A stretch of 64,000 nt of DNA from Chryseobacterium caseinilyticum. GTDB lineage: Bacteria > Bacteroidota > Bacteroidia > Flavobacteriales > Weeksellaceae. Positions 8,109 through 16,176 of this stretch are shown here, one piece after another. The stretch is from positions 1,364,001-1,428,000 of the forward strand of contig NZ_JACYFS010000001.1 of assembly GCF_014837145.1 (NCBI RefSeq), written 5' to 3'. Position 1 is the stretch's first letter. Each line of letters opens with the position of its first letter. The translations under genes and the position numbers were made by a program. The notes beneath the pieces are model-generated. The model was given only the letters and a program-made list of their open reading frames with translations, was not told the origin of the DNA and searched no databases.

Positions 8109-9425
8109 ATGGAATTAAAGAAAATCCTCATCATTACTTATTACTGGCCACCTGCAGGAGGTCCTGGCGTTCAGCGTTGGCTGAAGTTTGCTAAATATCT
8201 TCCCGAATTTGGCTGGAAACCCATCATTTATACTCCAGAAAATCCAAGTTATCCTTTGCTGGATGAAAGTTTGATGAAAGACGTTCCTGCAGATTTGGAA
8301 ATCGTGAGAACAAAAATCTGGGAGCCTTATCAGCTGGCTGAAAAGCTCAATAAAAGCAATAAAAAATTTAAGGCCGGACAGTTTGATGTCGGTCAGAATC
8401 AAAGCTGGAAGTCTAAGCTTTCGATTTGGGTGAGAGGAAATTTTTTCATTCCCGATGCGAGAGTTTTTTGGGTAAAACCTTCTACACAGTTTCTGGAAAA
8501 ATATCTTCAGGAAAATAAAATTGAAACAGTTGTAACAACCGGCCCGCCCCACTCGATGCATTTGATTGGTTTAAACTTAAAAAAGAAATTCCCCGAACTG
8601 AAATGGATTGCAGATTTCCGTGATCCCTGGACGGAAATTTCATACTACAAGCATTTAAAACTAACCAACAGATCAGATAAAAAACACCGTTTTCTGGAAA
8701 GTAAAGTTTTCAAAAACGCAGATATTACGCTGGCAACAAGCTACACAGATGCTGAAAACTTCCGAAAAAACGGAGCCAACGCATTCTGCATTACCAACGG
8801 CTTTGATGAAACAGACTCCAACACTCAAACCCTCCAACCCTCAAATCCTCAAACCCTAACACCCTCAAACCCTAAAACCAAATTCACCCTCAGCTACATC
8901 GGCGTTCTCGAGCAACTCAGAAATCCTGAAAATCTTTGGAATGCTTTAGACAATCTGGTGAAAACAAATGCAGATTTTGCAGAGAATTTCAGTTTAAAAT
9001 TTGTCGGTAGAATTGATGATAAAATTTTAAATACAATTGAAAATTCAGGTTTGAAAAATCACATTTTTAATCTTGGTTATCTTTCTCACGATAAAGCGGT
9101 TTCAGAGATGTCAGATTCTGATCTTTTGCTGATGACCAATTTCCCAAATGAGTCATCAAAAGGCATTATCCCGGGGAAAATATTTGAGTATCTGGCTACC
9201 GGAAAACAGATTATTTCTTTTGGTCCCGATCATGCTGATGTAGCAAAAATTTTAGATGAAACGAAAGCCGGAAAGCATTTCAGCTACCATAATTCCAAAG
9301 AAATTGAAGATTTTATTCTGGAAAAATTTGAGTTGTGGAAAAACGGAAATCTTTCAGAAAACACACAGAATATTGAGCAGTTTTCCAGAAAAAATTTAAC
9401 AAAACAACTTTCAGAATTACTCTGA
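8109..9425 (+). CDS. GT4-like glycosyltransferase
   Basis: A 438-residue cytoplasmic glycosyltransferase of the GT-B fold. The N-terminal domain opens with the glycine-rich loop PPAGGPGVQRWLKFAKYLPE near residues 16-35, typical of GT4-type enzymes of flavobacteria; the C-terminal domain has GVLEQLRNPENLW and the donor-site stretch SSKGIIPGKIFEYLATGK near 350-370. It probably adds a sugar during capsule, O-antigen or glycolipid assembly. Between the two domains (residues about 236-257, bases 8818-8880) lies an in-frame low-complexity insert rich in Thr, Pro, Gln, Asn and Ser, encoded by strand-biased CCCTCAAACC words that otherwise occur between genes. Donor and acceptor are unknown. Confidence 0.85.
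   Translation: MELKKILIITYYWPPAGGPGVQRWLKFAKYLPEFGWKPIIYTPENPSYPLLDESLMKDVPADLEIVRTKIWEPYQLAEKLNKSNKKFKAGQFDVGQNQSWKSKLSIWVRGNFFIPDARVFWVKPSTQFLEKYLQENKIETVVTTGPPHSMHLIGLNLKKKFPELKWIADFRDPWTEISYYKHLKLTNRSDKKHRFLESKVFKNADITLATSYTDAENFRKNGANAFCITNGFDETDSNTQTLQPSNPQTLTPSNPKTKFTLSYIGVLEQLRNPENLWNALDNLVKTNADFAENFSLKFVGRIDDKILNTIENSGLKNHIFNLGYLSHDKAVSEMSDSDLLLMTNFPNESSKGIIPGKIFEYLATGKQIISFGPDHADVAKILDETKAGKHFSYHNSKEIEDFILEKFELWKNGNLSENTQNIEQFSRKNLTKQLSELL
8818..8880 (+). repeat. In-frame low-complexity CCCTCAAACC tract
   Basis: Sixty-three bases with almost no G, made of variants of ACCCTCAAA and encoding a Thr/Pro/Gln/Ser/Asn linker. Tracts of the same vocabulary occur at 39955-40002 and 46795-46860, and on the opposite strand at 10320-10385. 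Confidence 0.75.
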
Positions 9426-9497
9426 TTTGATGATTAAATTTAAAAAAGATTTCAATTAAAAAATAATAGTTTTACCAGCTCATCTCAGATGAAAATT

Positions 9498-9539
9498 AAA
9501 AAGCTGGCGTGCAATGAGTCAAACGCACGCCAGCTTTTT
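9498..9539. terminator. Bidirectional rho-independent terminator
   Basis: A perfect 15-bp stem (AAAAAGCTGGCGTGC at 9498-9512 with its complement at 9525-9539, 12-base loop) lies between two convergent genes and has A/T runs on both sides. Downstream, 9549-9612 contains two more partial copies of the CCAGCTTTTTG / GGCGTGCTTTTTT arm, as if the arm had been duplicated. Confidence 0.88.
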
Positions 9540-9644
9540 GGAAAAGCAAACCAGCTTTTTGAAAATTCAGGCGTGCTTTTTTAAATTGCTAGCCTGCATT
9601 TTTTTTTTAATTCTTGATGATTTTATTTACTGAGTTAATATGAT

Positions 9645-10280
9645 CTAAATCGTCCATTCATCATTGATGACAGCAACTAAATAATATTTGCCTTCAAATT
9701 CTTCAAAGACGAACCGAAGTGCGTTCCAGTCCATTCCACTGCTTTTCTCTGAACCCGAAATATAATTTTCTGTAAAATTGGTGCTGGGATATATTTCTTT
9801 CAGATTATTGAGCGAATTTCCGTTTCCAAGAAATTTGTTGTAAGCATATTCTGACTTTGTGAAATCTTTTTTGAATACCCAGTTTTTCATATACTGATCG
9901 ATGGTCGCTTTATAAATTTCTCCCGAACCGTCGCGTGATCCCCAGGTAAAAATCGTTTTAGTAGGATAATATTTCTCAAAATCTGCCCTTGAAAAATGTT
10001 TATCTTCAGTTTTATTCACAAACGCATACATAGAAAATCTAATTCCCTTCTGTGGGTGAATATATTTCGCAAAAACATCGTAAAAATTGACTTTCAAGGC
10101 TTGTAAGATCTCGTCGTTGGTTTTCTTTAATGCAACTTCCGTTGAAAATGATTCCTGTTTGGTTTCCGTTCTCTCATTGGATCTTTTAAGGTTGTCTGTT
10201 GACGCTGTCGGACTTCTGTCCTGCTTTTTATCACAGGCTAAAACTGCAAAAATAGTTAGTAGTGCAAAAACTTTTCTCAT
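9645..10280 (-). CDS. Unrecognised lipoprotein
   Basis: A 211-residue protein with a lipoprotein signal (LTIFAVLACDKK, lipid Cys at about residue 16), a Ser/Thr/Lys-rich linker to residue 50, and a globular domain that ends FEGKYYLVAVINDEWTI. I do not recognise the family. The domain has the features of an SnoaL/NTF2-like or Ig-like envelope protein (Trp- and Tyr-rich, WGSRDGSGEIYKATIDQYM), but no catalytic motif can be named. It is a single gene between convergent and divergent neighbours. Confidence 0.7.
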   Translation of the reverse strand: MRKVFALLTIFAVLACDKKQDRSPTASTDNLKRSNERTETKQESFSTEVALKKTNDEILQALKVNFYDVFAKYIHPQKGIRFSMYAFVNKTEDKHFSRADFEKYYPTKTIFTWGSRDGSGEIYKATIDQYMKNWVFKKDFTKSEYAYNKFLGNGNSLNNLKEIYPSTNFTENYISGSEKSSGMDWNALRFVFEEFEGKYYLVAVINDEWTI

Positions 10281-10319
10281 TGTAAAATTTTTAAAAAAAG
10301 TCCAAATGCAGTGCCAGTT

Positions 10320-10385
10320 TTGAGTTGGAGGGTTGGAGAGGTGGAGGGTATGAGAGTGGATGGATATGAGTGTTTGAGTTATTTT
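10320..10385. repeat. G-rich phrase repeat tract
   Basis: The tract GAGTTGGAGGGTTGGAGAGG and its continuation are almost free of C. Its reverse complement reads CCCTCCAACTC, the same vocabulary as the tracts at 8818-8880 and 39955-40002. It lies just upstream of both divergent genes. Confidence 0.6.
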
Positions 10386-10474
10386 TTAAATCCATAGAGA
10401 ATAAGTATTCCGGCAATTGCTATTTTCCCTGATTCTGTACTGTTTTTACTGGAGGCTTTTAGTATTTTTGATAT

Positions 10475-11446
10475 ATGGAAATTTTGGATATTCTCATTAT
10501 CGGAGCCGGACCGATTGGCTTGAACTGTGCGCTTGAATCGAAAAAAAATAACCTGAATTATCTGATTATAGAAAAAGGAACAATTGTGAATTCTCTTTAC
10601 AATTATCCTTTGTATATGAAGTTTTTTTCGACAGCTGATAAGCTTGAAATCGCAGAAATTCCTTTTATTTCAGCTGCTCCTAAACCTGGCAGACAGGAAG
10701 CTCTGGAATATTATCAGGGCATTGCAAGGCAGAAAAATCTGAAAATAAATTTATATGAAAAGGTTTTAAATGTATCTAAAAAGGACGGTGTATTTAAAAT
10801 CGAGACTTCAAAATCAGAATATCTCGCAAAAAGTGTTATCATCTCAACCGGATTTTACGACATCCCAAACCTGATGAATATTCCCGGCGAAGATTTGCCA
10901 AAAGTAAAGCATTATTACACCGAACCCTACCCCTTTGCACAACAGAAAATTGTGGTTGTAGGTTCGAGCAATTCTTCAGTGGATGCCGCTTTGGAAACCT
11001 ACAGAAAAGGTGCAGAAGTGACGATGATTATCCGCAACTCAGAAATTTCGGCTAACGTAAAATATTGGGTAAAACCGGATATTGAAAACCGGATTGCCGA
11101 GGGAAGTATTAAAGCTAATTTTAATGCTGAAATGATTGAGATTAAAAAAGATTCTGTCATTTTTAAAGATGAAAACGGAGATCATATTGAAATTGAAAAT
11201 GACTTCGTTCTCGCCATGACAGGCTATCTTCCCGATTTTGACTTCCTGAAAAACTCCGGAATAGAATTGCAGGGCGACTGTTTAAATCCTCTTTACAATT
11301 CAGAAACGATGGAAACTAATGTTCCCAACCTGTATCTCGCAGGCGTAGTTTGTGGCGGAAAAGATACGCATCTTTGGTTTATAGAAAACTCCAGAATTCA
11401 TGCGGAAATGATCATTACAGAAATTATAAAAAAAAACAATAAATGA
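10475..11446 (+). CDS. YpdA family bacillithiol-disulfide-reductase-like flavoprotein
   Basis: A 323-residue FAD/NAD(P)-binding protein of the thioredoxin-reductase-like superfamily. The FAD loop GAGPIG is at residues 10-15, the second dinucleotide loop VVGSSNSSVDAALE is near 161-174, and the C-terminal ATG-type motif TNVPNLYLAGVVCGG is near 287-301. The CxxC redox pair of true thioredoxin reductases is missing, and the length and the VVCGG ending fit the YpdA family, which reduces bacillithiol disulfide using NADPH. The reading frame overlaps the next gene by four bases (ATGA), so the two are translationally coupled. The substrate thiol in this organism is inferred, not shown. Confidence 0.88.
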   Translation: MEILDILIIGAGPIGLNCALESKKNNLNYLIIEKGTIVNSLYNYPLYMKFFSTADKLEIAEIPFISAAPKPGRQEALEYYQGIARQKNLKINLYEKVLNVSKKDGVFKIETSKSEYLAKSVIISTGFYDIPNLMNIPGEDLPKVKHYYTEPYPFAQQKIVVVGSSNSSVDAALETYRKGAEVTMIIRNSEISANVKYWVKPDIENRIAEGSIKANFNAEMIEIKKDSVIFKDENGDHIEIENDFVLAMTGYLPDFDFLKNSGIELQGDCLNPLYNSETMETNVPNLYLAGVVCGGKDTHLWFIENSRIHAEMIITEIIKKNNK

Positions 11447-12186
11447 AAAAAAATCTGTTTGTAGTATTTTTACTGTTAAGTTTCAACACTATACTGGCTT
11501 GTGACTGCTTGTATACACTACTGCCCAAAACTTATCATAAAGCCAACATCGTTGCAGAAATCACTGTTCTGAATATTTATGGTAATGACACTAAAGATAG
11601 AACTTACAAAGCTGAAGTGAAATTTGAAAAATTTTTTAAGGGTAAAACTGACAAAACAACGTTAAATCTCAGTGGAAATATTGGTAGGATCGATGGTTCT
11701 GCCTGTGATGTGGAGTTCAAAAAAGGTGAAAAATATATCATCTTTCTCAATCACGATAATGAAGAGATCTCATCCTGCACGCCTCATTATTTATTAAATA
11801 GGGATAATTCATATCACAGTAAGATCAGTGCCGCAGAAAATCTCTTTGCATATTTAAAAAATAATACGATACAAAATGACAATTTTATTTTTTACTTTGA
11901 AAAAAATAAAACAGGAAGATCAAGCATCTCAAAATTAAAAAACTTTAAGCCCAAAAATAACTTTGCTGTTTACGAAATAATTTTCACTGATAAAAATAGT
12001 ATTGCGTCCGTAAATATCAAATCAGAATTTGGTGACAGAGATGATGTAATAGCAGAACTTATAAAGAAAAATATTTATCACCCCTTTGCAGCCAGTGAGG
12101 GTAAAAGAAGTTTGATCACGTTCGTTTATATACCTGAATACGTATCTATTAATTACAGAGATTACATTACATCAGAATTAAATTAA
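11443..12186 (+). CDS. Netrin/TIMP-like exported protein
   Basis: A 247-residue exported protein whose start overlaps the stop of the YpdA-like gene. After the hydrophobic signal the sequence is LACDCLY, with Cys20 and Cys22. Cleavage after Ala19 would put a CxC at the very N-terminus, as in tissue inhibitors of metalloproteinases; LAC could equally be a lipobox. The following region (HKANIVAEITVLNIYGND, VKFEKFFKGK, later CDVEFKKGEKYIIFL) resembles the netrin/OB-fold module of TIMP-like bacterial proteins, with two further cysteines (near 88 and 110). The role may be protease inhibition or metal binding at the cell surface, but this is inference from fold-like pattern only. Confidence 0.62.
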   Translation: MKKNLFVVFLLLSFNTILACDCLYTLLPKTYHKANIVAEITVLNIYGNDTKDRTYKAEVKFEKFFKGKTDKTTLNLSGNIGRIDGSACDVEFKKGEKYIIFLNHDNEEISSCTPHYLLNRDNSYHSKISAAENLFAYLKNNTIQNDNFIFYFEKNKTGRSSISKLKNFKPKNNFAVYEIIFTDKNSIASVNIKSEFGDRDDVIAELIKKNIYHPFAASEGKRSLITFVYIPEYVSINYRDYITSELN

Positions 12187-14213
12187 AGATCAACCTTCAT
12201 TCCCAATACAAAATTCCTTTTTGCAGCAGGATTATAATATCGGTTTCCAAAGGCGTTGGTATCAAAACCTAAAACATAATCTTCATTGTACAGATTCTGA
12301 ATCTGCAAATATAAATTCAGCCTTGTTTTCTCAAAATCAACCGGAAATCTGAACTGGATATTTCCTATTAAGTTGGGTTCTGACCAAACTGAATTGGCAT
12401 CATTTAAAGCGATTTTTGAAGTATAAAAATGAGAATAATCGATGGAGAGTTTTTTGAAGAATGTAAAATTAAGCAGAGAATTAATCGTGGTTTGCGGAAC
12501 TCCCGTCAGATCATTCCCTGAAAAATCATTTCCGTTCTGCTGGTAATTTTTAAATTTAAAATCATAAAAACTACCGGAAAATCTGAATTTAAAATTCGAG
12601 AAAAAATTATTTTTCAAGTCAAAATTTTTAGACTCCAAAAGCATTTCCAATCCTTTTTGAATGGTTTCTCCGGAATTAACAAAAAATTCCTGTCCGGCCT
12701 CGTTTTGCCTTCTTACAATCGCATCTTTCAAACGGAAATCAAAATAACCGGCTTCCACAAATATTGAATTTCCAAACTGTTTTCTGACGCCCGCTTCCTT
12801 ATTCCATCCAAATTCCGGACTTAAATTCTGATTAAATTCCTGAGTCGAAGAACGTATTTCTTCACTGGTCGGAGCTGAATTTCCCTTTCCTATTTTTCCT
12901 CTTACCGAAAATCCTTTTCCAAGAAGATAAGTTACACCAAAATTGGGAAGCCATTGATTTTTAAAATGAATTTCACCTGTTTCCGTGCGTGGAAAAAGCC
13001 TTTCCCAATAATAGGAATTTGAATTTAAACTGACTGAAACGTCGGTAAATAATTTTTCATTAAGATTCAGTTTTTGTGAAAGAAAATAAAAGCCTGAAGT
13101 ATTTTTCAGCTGATCAAAATTTTGTGGATTTCCTTCGAAACCTCTGTTGTTATCATAGTTTTTAATCAGAATATCATTGATTCCGCCTTCAAAACCAAAA
13201 CGGTACGCCAAAGATATTTTGTTGAAGTTTGTCTCATAATTAAAATGCGTTCTCAGCGCAAAATTCTTTTCAAAACGGTTCTCAAAATTGGTGATAAAAG
13301 GATTTTCAAAATCCACATACGAGCCCTGAACCAGAACAAAATGTGAAAATTCCGGTGTAAACTGATATTCATTTGAAAGTCCGGCCAGAACCATTTTATT
13401 TCTAATGCCTGCATCCTGCTCGGAAGCCCCCGGTAGCGTCGCAGTTTTTGGTCTTGCCTGCTTTCTGTTGAGATTCATTTGCTCCAAAGTCAATCCTCCC
13501 GGCGTCTGATAATCGAGGTCGGAATACATCAGCATTCCTTTTAAAATTCCTTTTTTTGAGTACTGGAAATTATCTTTTATAAAAATCTGCTTTCTCTGAA
13601 CTTTTGATTGTTCACGATATGAATCCGTTTGGTAATAATTCTGAAAAACCTCCAGAAAATGTTTTCCCTTCTGCTTAGAAAAATCAAAACTCTGGTTGAA
13701 AGTCCCATAGCTTCCCGTTGAAATGTTGGCTGAAAGATTATCGGAAGATTTTGTTTTTAACAGAATAGTTCCACCTGTAACCGCCCCGTAGTCGCCACTT
13801 TCCGGACCTTTATAAATCTCCATTCTGTCGGTTAATTCCGGAGAGATCACATTGAAATAAGTATTTCCTGAAGCGTCAGATAAAATAAAATCATCGAGAT
13901 AAACTTTCACATTCCGTACTCCGAAAGGCGACCTTAAAGTACTTCCACGAAGAGAAATTCTGTAGCTTCCGGGTGATCTCTCTTCCATTCTTGCACCTGC
14001 AATCTGGTTGATGGATTCGAGCATTCTTTCTGGTGTATTCTGATTGAGTAGATTTTCTGAAATAACCGAAACCGATTTGGTGGAATTGATAAAAGCTGTC
14101 GGTTTTTTGTAGGCATCAATTTTCACTTCTGAAATTAAATTTGCAGAATCCCGTTTTTGAGAAAGTAAAAATGATGCAGTAAAAAAAGGAACGAGATAGT
14201 ATATTTTTGCCAT
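12183..14213 (-). CDS. TonB-dependent outer-membrane receptor
   Basis: A 676-residue receptor. Residues 1-19 are a signal peptide; the plug domain follows (NSTKSVSVISENLLNQ..., with MEIYKGPESGDYG near 135 and GGTILLKTKS near 150), then a 22-strand-type barrel with repeated Phe/Tyr/Trp-alternating segments, ending NFVLGMKVDL. It imports a siderophore, vitamin or glycan fragment using TonB energy; no ligand can be read from the sequence, and no SusD partner or biosynthetic genes lie nearby, which argues against a polysaccharide locus and for an iron-complex or cobalamin-like substrate. Its stop overlaps that of the convergent netrin-like gene by four bases. Confidence 0.92.
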   Translation of the reverse strand: MAKIYYLVPFFTASFLLSQKRDSANLISEVKIDAYKKPTAFINSTKSVSVISENLLNQNTPERMLESINQIAGARMEERSPGSYRISLRGSTLRSPFGVRNVKVYLDDFILSDASGNTYFNVISPELTDRMEIYKGPESGDYGAVTGGTILLKTKSSDNLSANISTGSYGTFNQSFDFSKQKGKHFLEVFQNYYQTDSYREQSKVQRKQIFIKDNFQYSKKGILKGMLMYSDLDYQTPGGLTLEQMNLNRKQARPKTATLPGASEQDAGIRNKMVLAGLSNEYQFTPEFSHFVLVQGSYVDFENPFITNFENRFEKNFALRTHFNYETNFNKISLAYRFGFEGGINDILIKNYDNNRGFEGNPQNFDQLKNTSGFYFLSQKLNLNEKLFTDVSVSLNSNSYYWERLFPRTETGEIHFKNQWLPNFGVTYLLGKGFSVRGKIGKGNSAPTSEEIRSSTQEFNQNLSPEFGWNKEAGVRKQFGNSIFVEAGYFDFRLKDAIVRRQNEAGQEFFVNSGETIQKGLEMLLESKNFDLKNNFFSNFKFRFSGSFYDFKFKNYQQNGNDFSGNDLTGVPQTTINSLLNFTFFKKLSIDYSHFYTSKIALNDANSVWSEPNLIGNIQFRFPVDFEKTRLNLYLQIQNLYNEDYVLGFDTNAFGNRYYNPAAKRNFVLGMKVDL

Positions 14214-14295
14214 TGGGCAAGGGTAAGCAAAAATTGTACTGTTTATGCGTGAAATCTGCTTAGGAGTGGAAAGTTTGGTGAAGTTTTTAGGTTGA

Positions 14296-14325
14296 GGCTA
14301 AGGCTAAGGTTAAGGTTAAGGTTAA
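14296..14325. repeat. GG(C/T)TAA hexamer tandem repeat
   Basis: Five perfect 6-base units, two GGCTAA then three GGTTAA, in the gap upstream of the TonB receptor. It is not telomeric; it belongs to the phrase-like repeats of this genome. Confidence 0.8.
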
Positions 14326-14388
14326 ATTACGAGTAAGGATTAAAATAAGAGCTACCTATCTGATGATACAATTTTTTTTTAAGAAAAG

Positions 14389-14415
14389 CCTGCCAGGGTT
14401 CAGAACCCTGGCAGG
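14389..14415. repeat. Palindromic element, CCTGCCAGG type
   Basis: CCTGCCAGGGTTC (14389-14401) and its exact complement (14403-14415) flank a single base. A half-copy (CCTGCGAGGTTT) follows at 14460-14471, and a related full palindrome lies at 14646-14674. These resemble the REP-like palindromes common in Chryseobacterium gaps. Confidence 0.8.
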
Positions 14416-14519
14416 GTTGAGAGGTTGAGCTGGATATCGTAAATATTTATTTTAGAAACCTGCGAGGTTTAGAGAAGTGATTGAAAAGTTCTTTTTGAAA
14501 AAAAAATGTTTTACGCTTA

Positions 14520-14640
14520 CCCGTCTTTGCGTGAGGGATGTGGCGGGCGGCGACGAAGGAGCCGGTGCGCAGTGAGGTACGAACGTAGTACGGAAGCGAA
14601 GCGGACCCCAGAGCAGCCCGACCCGAAGTTTTGGCGGCTG
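14520..14640. repeat. GC-rich island, candidate dispersed element
   Basis: About 120 bases that are far richer in G and C than the surrounding sequence, with words such as GTGGCGGGCGGCGACGAAGG and GCGAAGCGGACCCC. It lies between two palindromes (14389-14415 and 14646-14674). A 66-codon frame runs across it on the minus strand, but its composition and repeat setting suggest a non-coding mobile or structural repeat, not a protein gene. Confidence 0.5.
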
Positions 14641-14645
14641 GAAAA

Positions 14646-14674
14646 ACCTCACAGGTTTTTAAAACCTGTGAGGT
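14646..14674. repeat. Palindromic element, ACCTCACAGGTTTT type
   Basis: Two 14-base arms that are exact complements (14646-14659 and 14661-14674) around one T. It could also end transcription of the MFS gene on the minus strand, which stops 39 bases further right. Confidence 0.8.
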
Positions 14675-14712
14675 GAGCCTGGCAAGCGCAGGGGCACGCC
14701 CAAATTCAAAAT

Positions 14713-15939
14713 TTACACCTTGTCTTTTTGCTCACCAATCATCCACGGAACGATGAAGTAAAAGGCGATCGCGATCAACGTGGCAACTGCTCCGGTACCA
14801 ATCCAAAGCACTGTAAAACCCATTTTTTCTGCAATCAATGTTCCCAGATAAGGAGTTACTATGAATGCGATGGAAAAGGAAATCCCGTTCAGTCCCATGT
14901 ACGCGCCTTTGTTGTTTTTTCCTGAGCGTAAAGCTGTAATTGTTGACATAAACGGCAGCGCCCAAATCTCTCCTACCGACAGTAAAGTCATTGAAATGAT
15001 TAAGGTGATAATACTGTAATCAAAGCCGAGCATTGCATACGAAAGTCCGCAAATGAAGGTACCCAAAAACATAGTTCTGGCCAGGTTTAAATATTTTTCG
15101 GCAATCTGAACCAGTCCCATTTCGAGTAAAACGACAATAAATCCGCTGTAGCCCAAAAGATAACCGATGTTTTGCTGACTCAGTTTCGCTGTGTCTTTAT
15201 AGAAGATCGTCAGTGTGCTGAATAACTGAAAGAAACATATCGCAAACAGCATACATAAAAAGCAGTAAACCAAAAATCTGCCATCACGATACGGCGAATT
15301 TTCTTTTTTAATTTCAACAGTTTCAGCTGTTTTTCTGGCTTTTAATTTTGCCAGCTTATTGCGTTTTCTGAAGAAAATAATGTATAAAATCCCTGCTGAC
15401 AAAGCTGCTAATGCATTGGAATAGAACAAAAATTCATACGAGATAGCTGACAAAATTCCACCTAAAGCCGGACCGATAGAAAATCCTAGATTGACTGCCA
15501 TTCGGTTGAGTGAAAATGCTCTGGTAATATTTTCCGGTCTCGCATATTTTGTAATTGCCACCGAGTTTGCCGGCCGGAAAGCATCACTTACAGTACTCTG
15601 CAGTAAAATAATTGCAGCCACACCTACTTCCGTTTTGAAAAGCGGAATTAAACAAAATAATGGCACACTCAATAATAAACTGAGATACTGCACTTTATAT
15701 TCTCCGATTCTGTCTGTGATAAATCCACCAAGCCAGGAGCCTATTACAGAACCTATTCCGAAAAAGCTGAGCACAATTCCAGTATTTTCGATACTGAATT
15801 TGAGATGAGCCGTCATGTAAACGCCCAAAAACGGGAGCACCATCGAACCCGCACGGTTGATGAGCATTACCAGTGCAAGCATCCAGCTTTCCCGCGAGAG
15901 CCCTTTGAATGAGTTGGTGTATAGATTGATGAGTTTCAT
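14713..15939 (-). CDS. MFS transporter
   Basis: A 408-residue inner-membrane transporter with about 12 hydrophobic segments. The family signature between helices 2 and 3 is visible as GSWLGGFITDRIGEYK near residues 66-81, and helix 4-5 carries SVAITKYARPENITRAFSLNRMAVNLGFSIGPALGG, typical of proton-coupled drug or metabolite exporters of the MFS. A charged cytoplasmic loop at about 190-215 separates the two six-helix halves. Substrate unknown. It is a single gene; the upstream gap holds ATGATTGATG-type phrase repeats. Confidence 0.9.
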   Translation of the reverse strand: MKLINLYTNSFKGLSRESWMLALVMLINRAGSMVLPFLGVYMTAHLKFSIENTGIVLSFFGIGSVIGSWLGGFITDRIGEYKVQYLSLLLSVPLFCLIPLFKTEVGVAAIILLQSTVSDAFRPANSVAITKYARPENITRAFSLNRMAVNLGFSIGPALGGILSAISYEFLFYSNALAALSAGILYIIFFRKRNKLAKLKARKTAETVEIKKENSPYRDGRFLVYCFLCMLFAICFFQLFSTLTIFYKDTAKLSQQNIGYLLGYSGFIVVLLEMGLVQIAEKYLNLARTMFLGTFICGLSYAMLGFDYSIITLIISMTLLSVGEIWALPFMSTITALRSGKNNKGAYMGLNGISFSIAFIVTPYLGTLIAEKMGFTVLWIGTGAVATLIAIAFYFIVPWMIGEQKDKV

Positions 15940-16026
15940 GATGTCTTATGATTGATGAATGATGTGTGATGATTGATGTTTGATAGGATTTCATCCTGTG
16001 CTTTGTAGGTCGTCCCATTGGGACTA
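15940..16026. repeat. ATGATTGATG phrase tract and small palindromes
   Basis: Upstream of the MFS gene the sequence repeats GATGATTGATG-like words (15945-15985), then has AGGAT-TTC-ATCCT (15986-15998) and the palindrome GTCCCATTGGGAC (16012-16024). No gene is visible. Confidence 0.45.
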
Positions 16027-16126
16027 TTTTGCTTTTTAAAAATTCAATCCACTGCTATTGTTCACAAATGATGCTGTAAAAATTCGCGTAAACGTCGTAT
16101 TTTCTTTAATTACTGTTCAAAAAAAA

Positions 16127-16150
16127 CAGGGCTTAAAAAATTAAGCCCTG
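16127..16150 (-). terminator. Rho-independent terminator of glnS
   Basis: CAGGGCTTAA (16127-16136) pairs perfectly with TTAAGCCCTG (16141-16150) across an AAAA loop; on the minus strand it is followed by a run of eight T. It lies 27 bases past the glnS stop. Confidence 0.93.
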
Positions 16151-16176
16151 TTCATTTATATGATATAAATAAATTT

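Noticed and set aside
14296..14325. Telomere-like GGTTAA repeats
   Set aside because: Only five units inside a bacterial gap; simply one of the phrase repeats.
14452..14652. 66-codon frame on the minus strand
   Set aside because: Composition is GC-rich and Pro/Arg/Ser-heavy unlike any neighbour, and it lies in a palindrome-rich repeat block.
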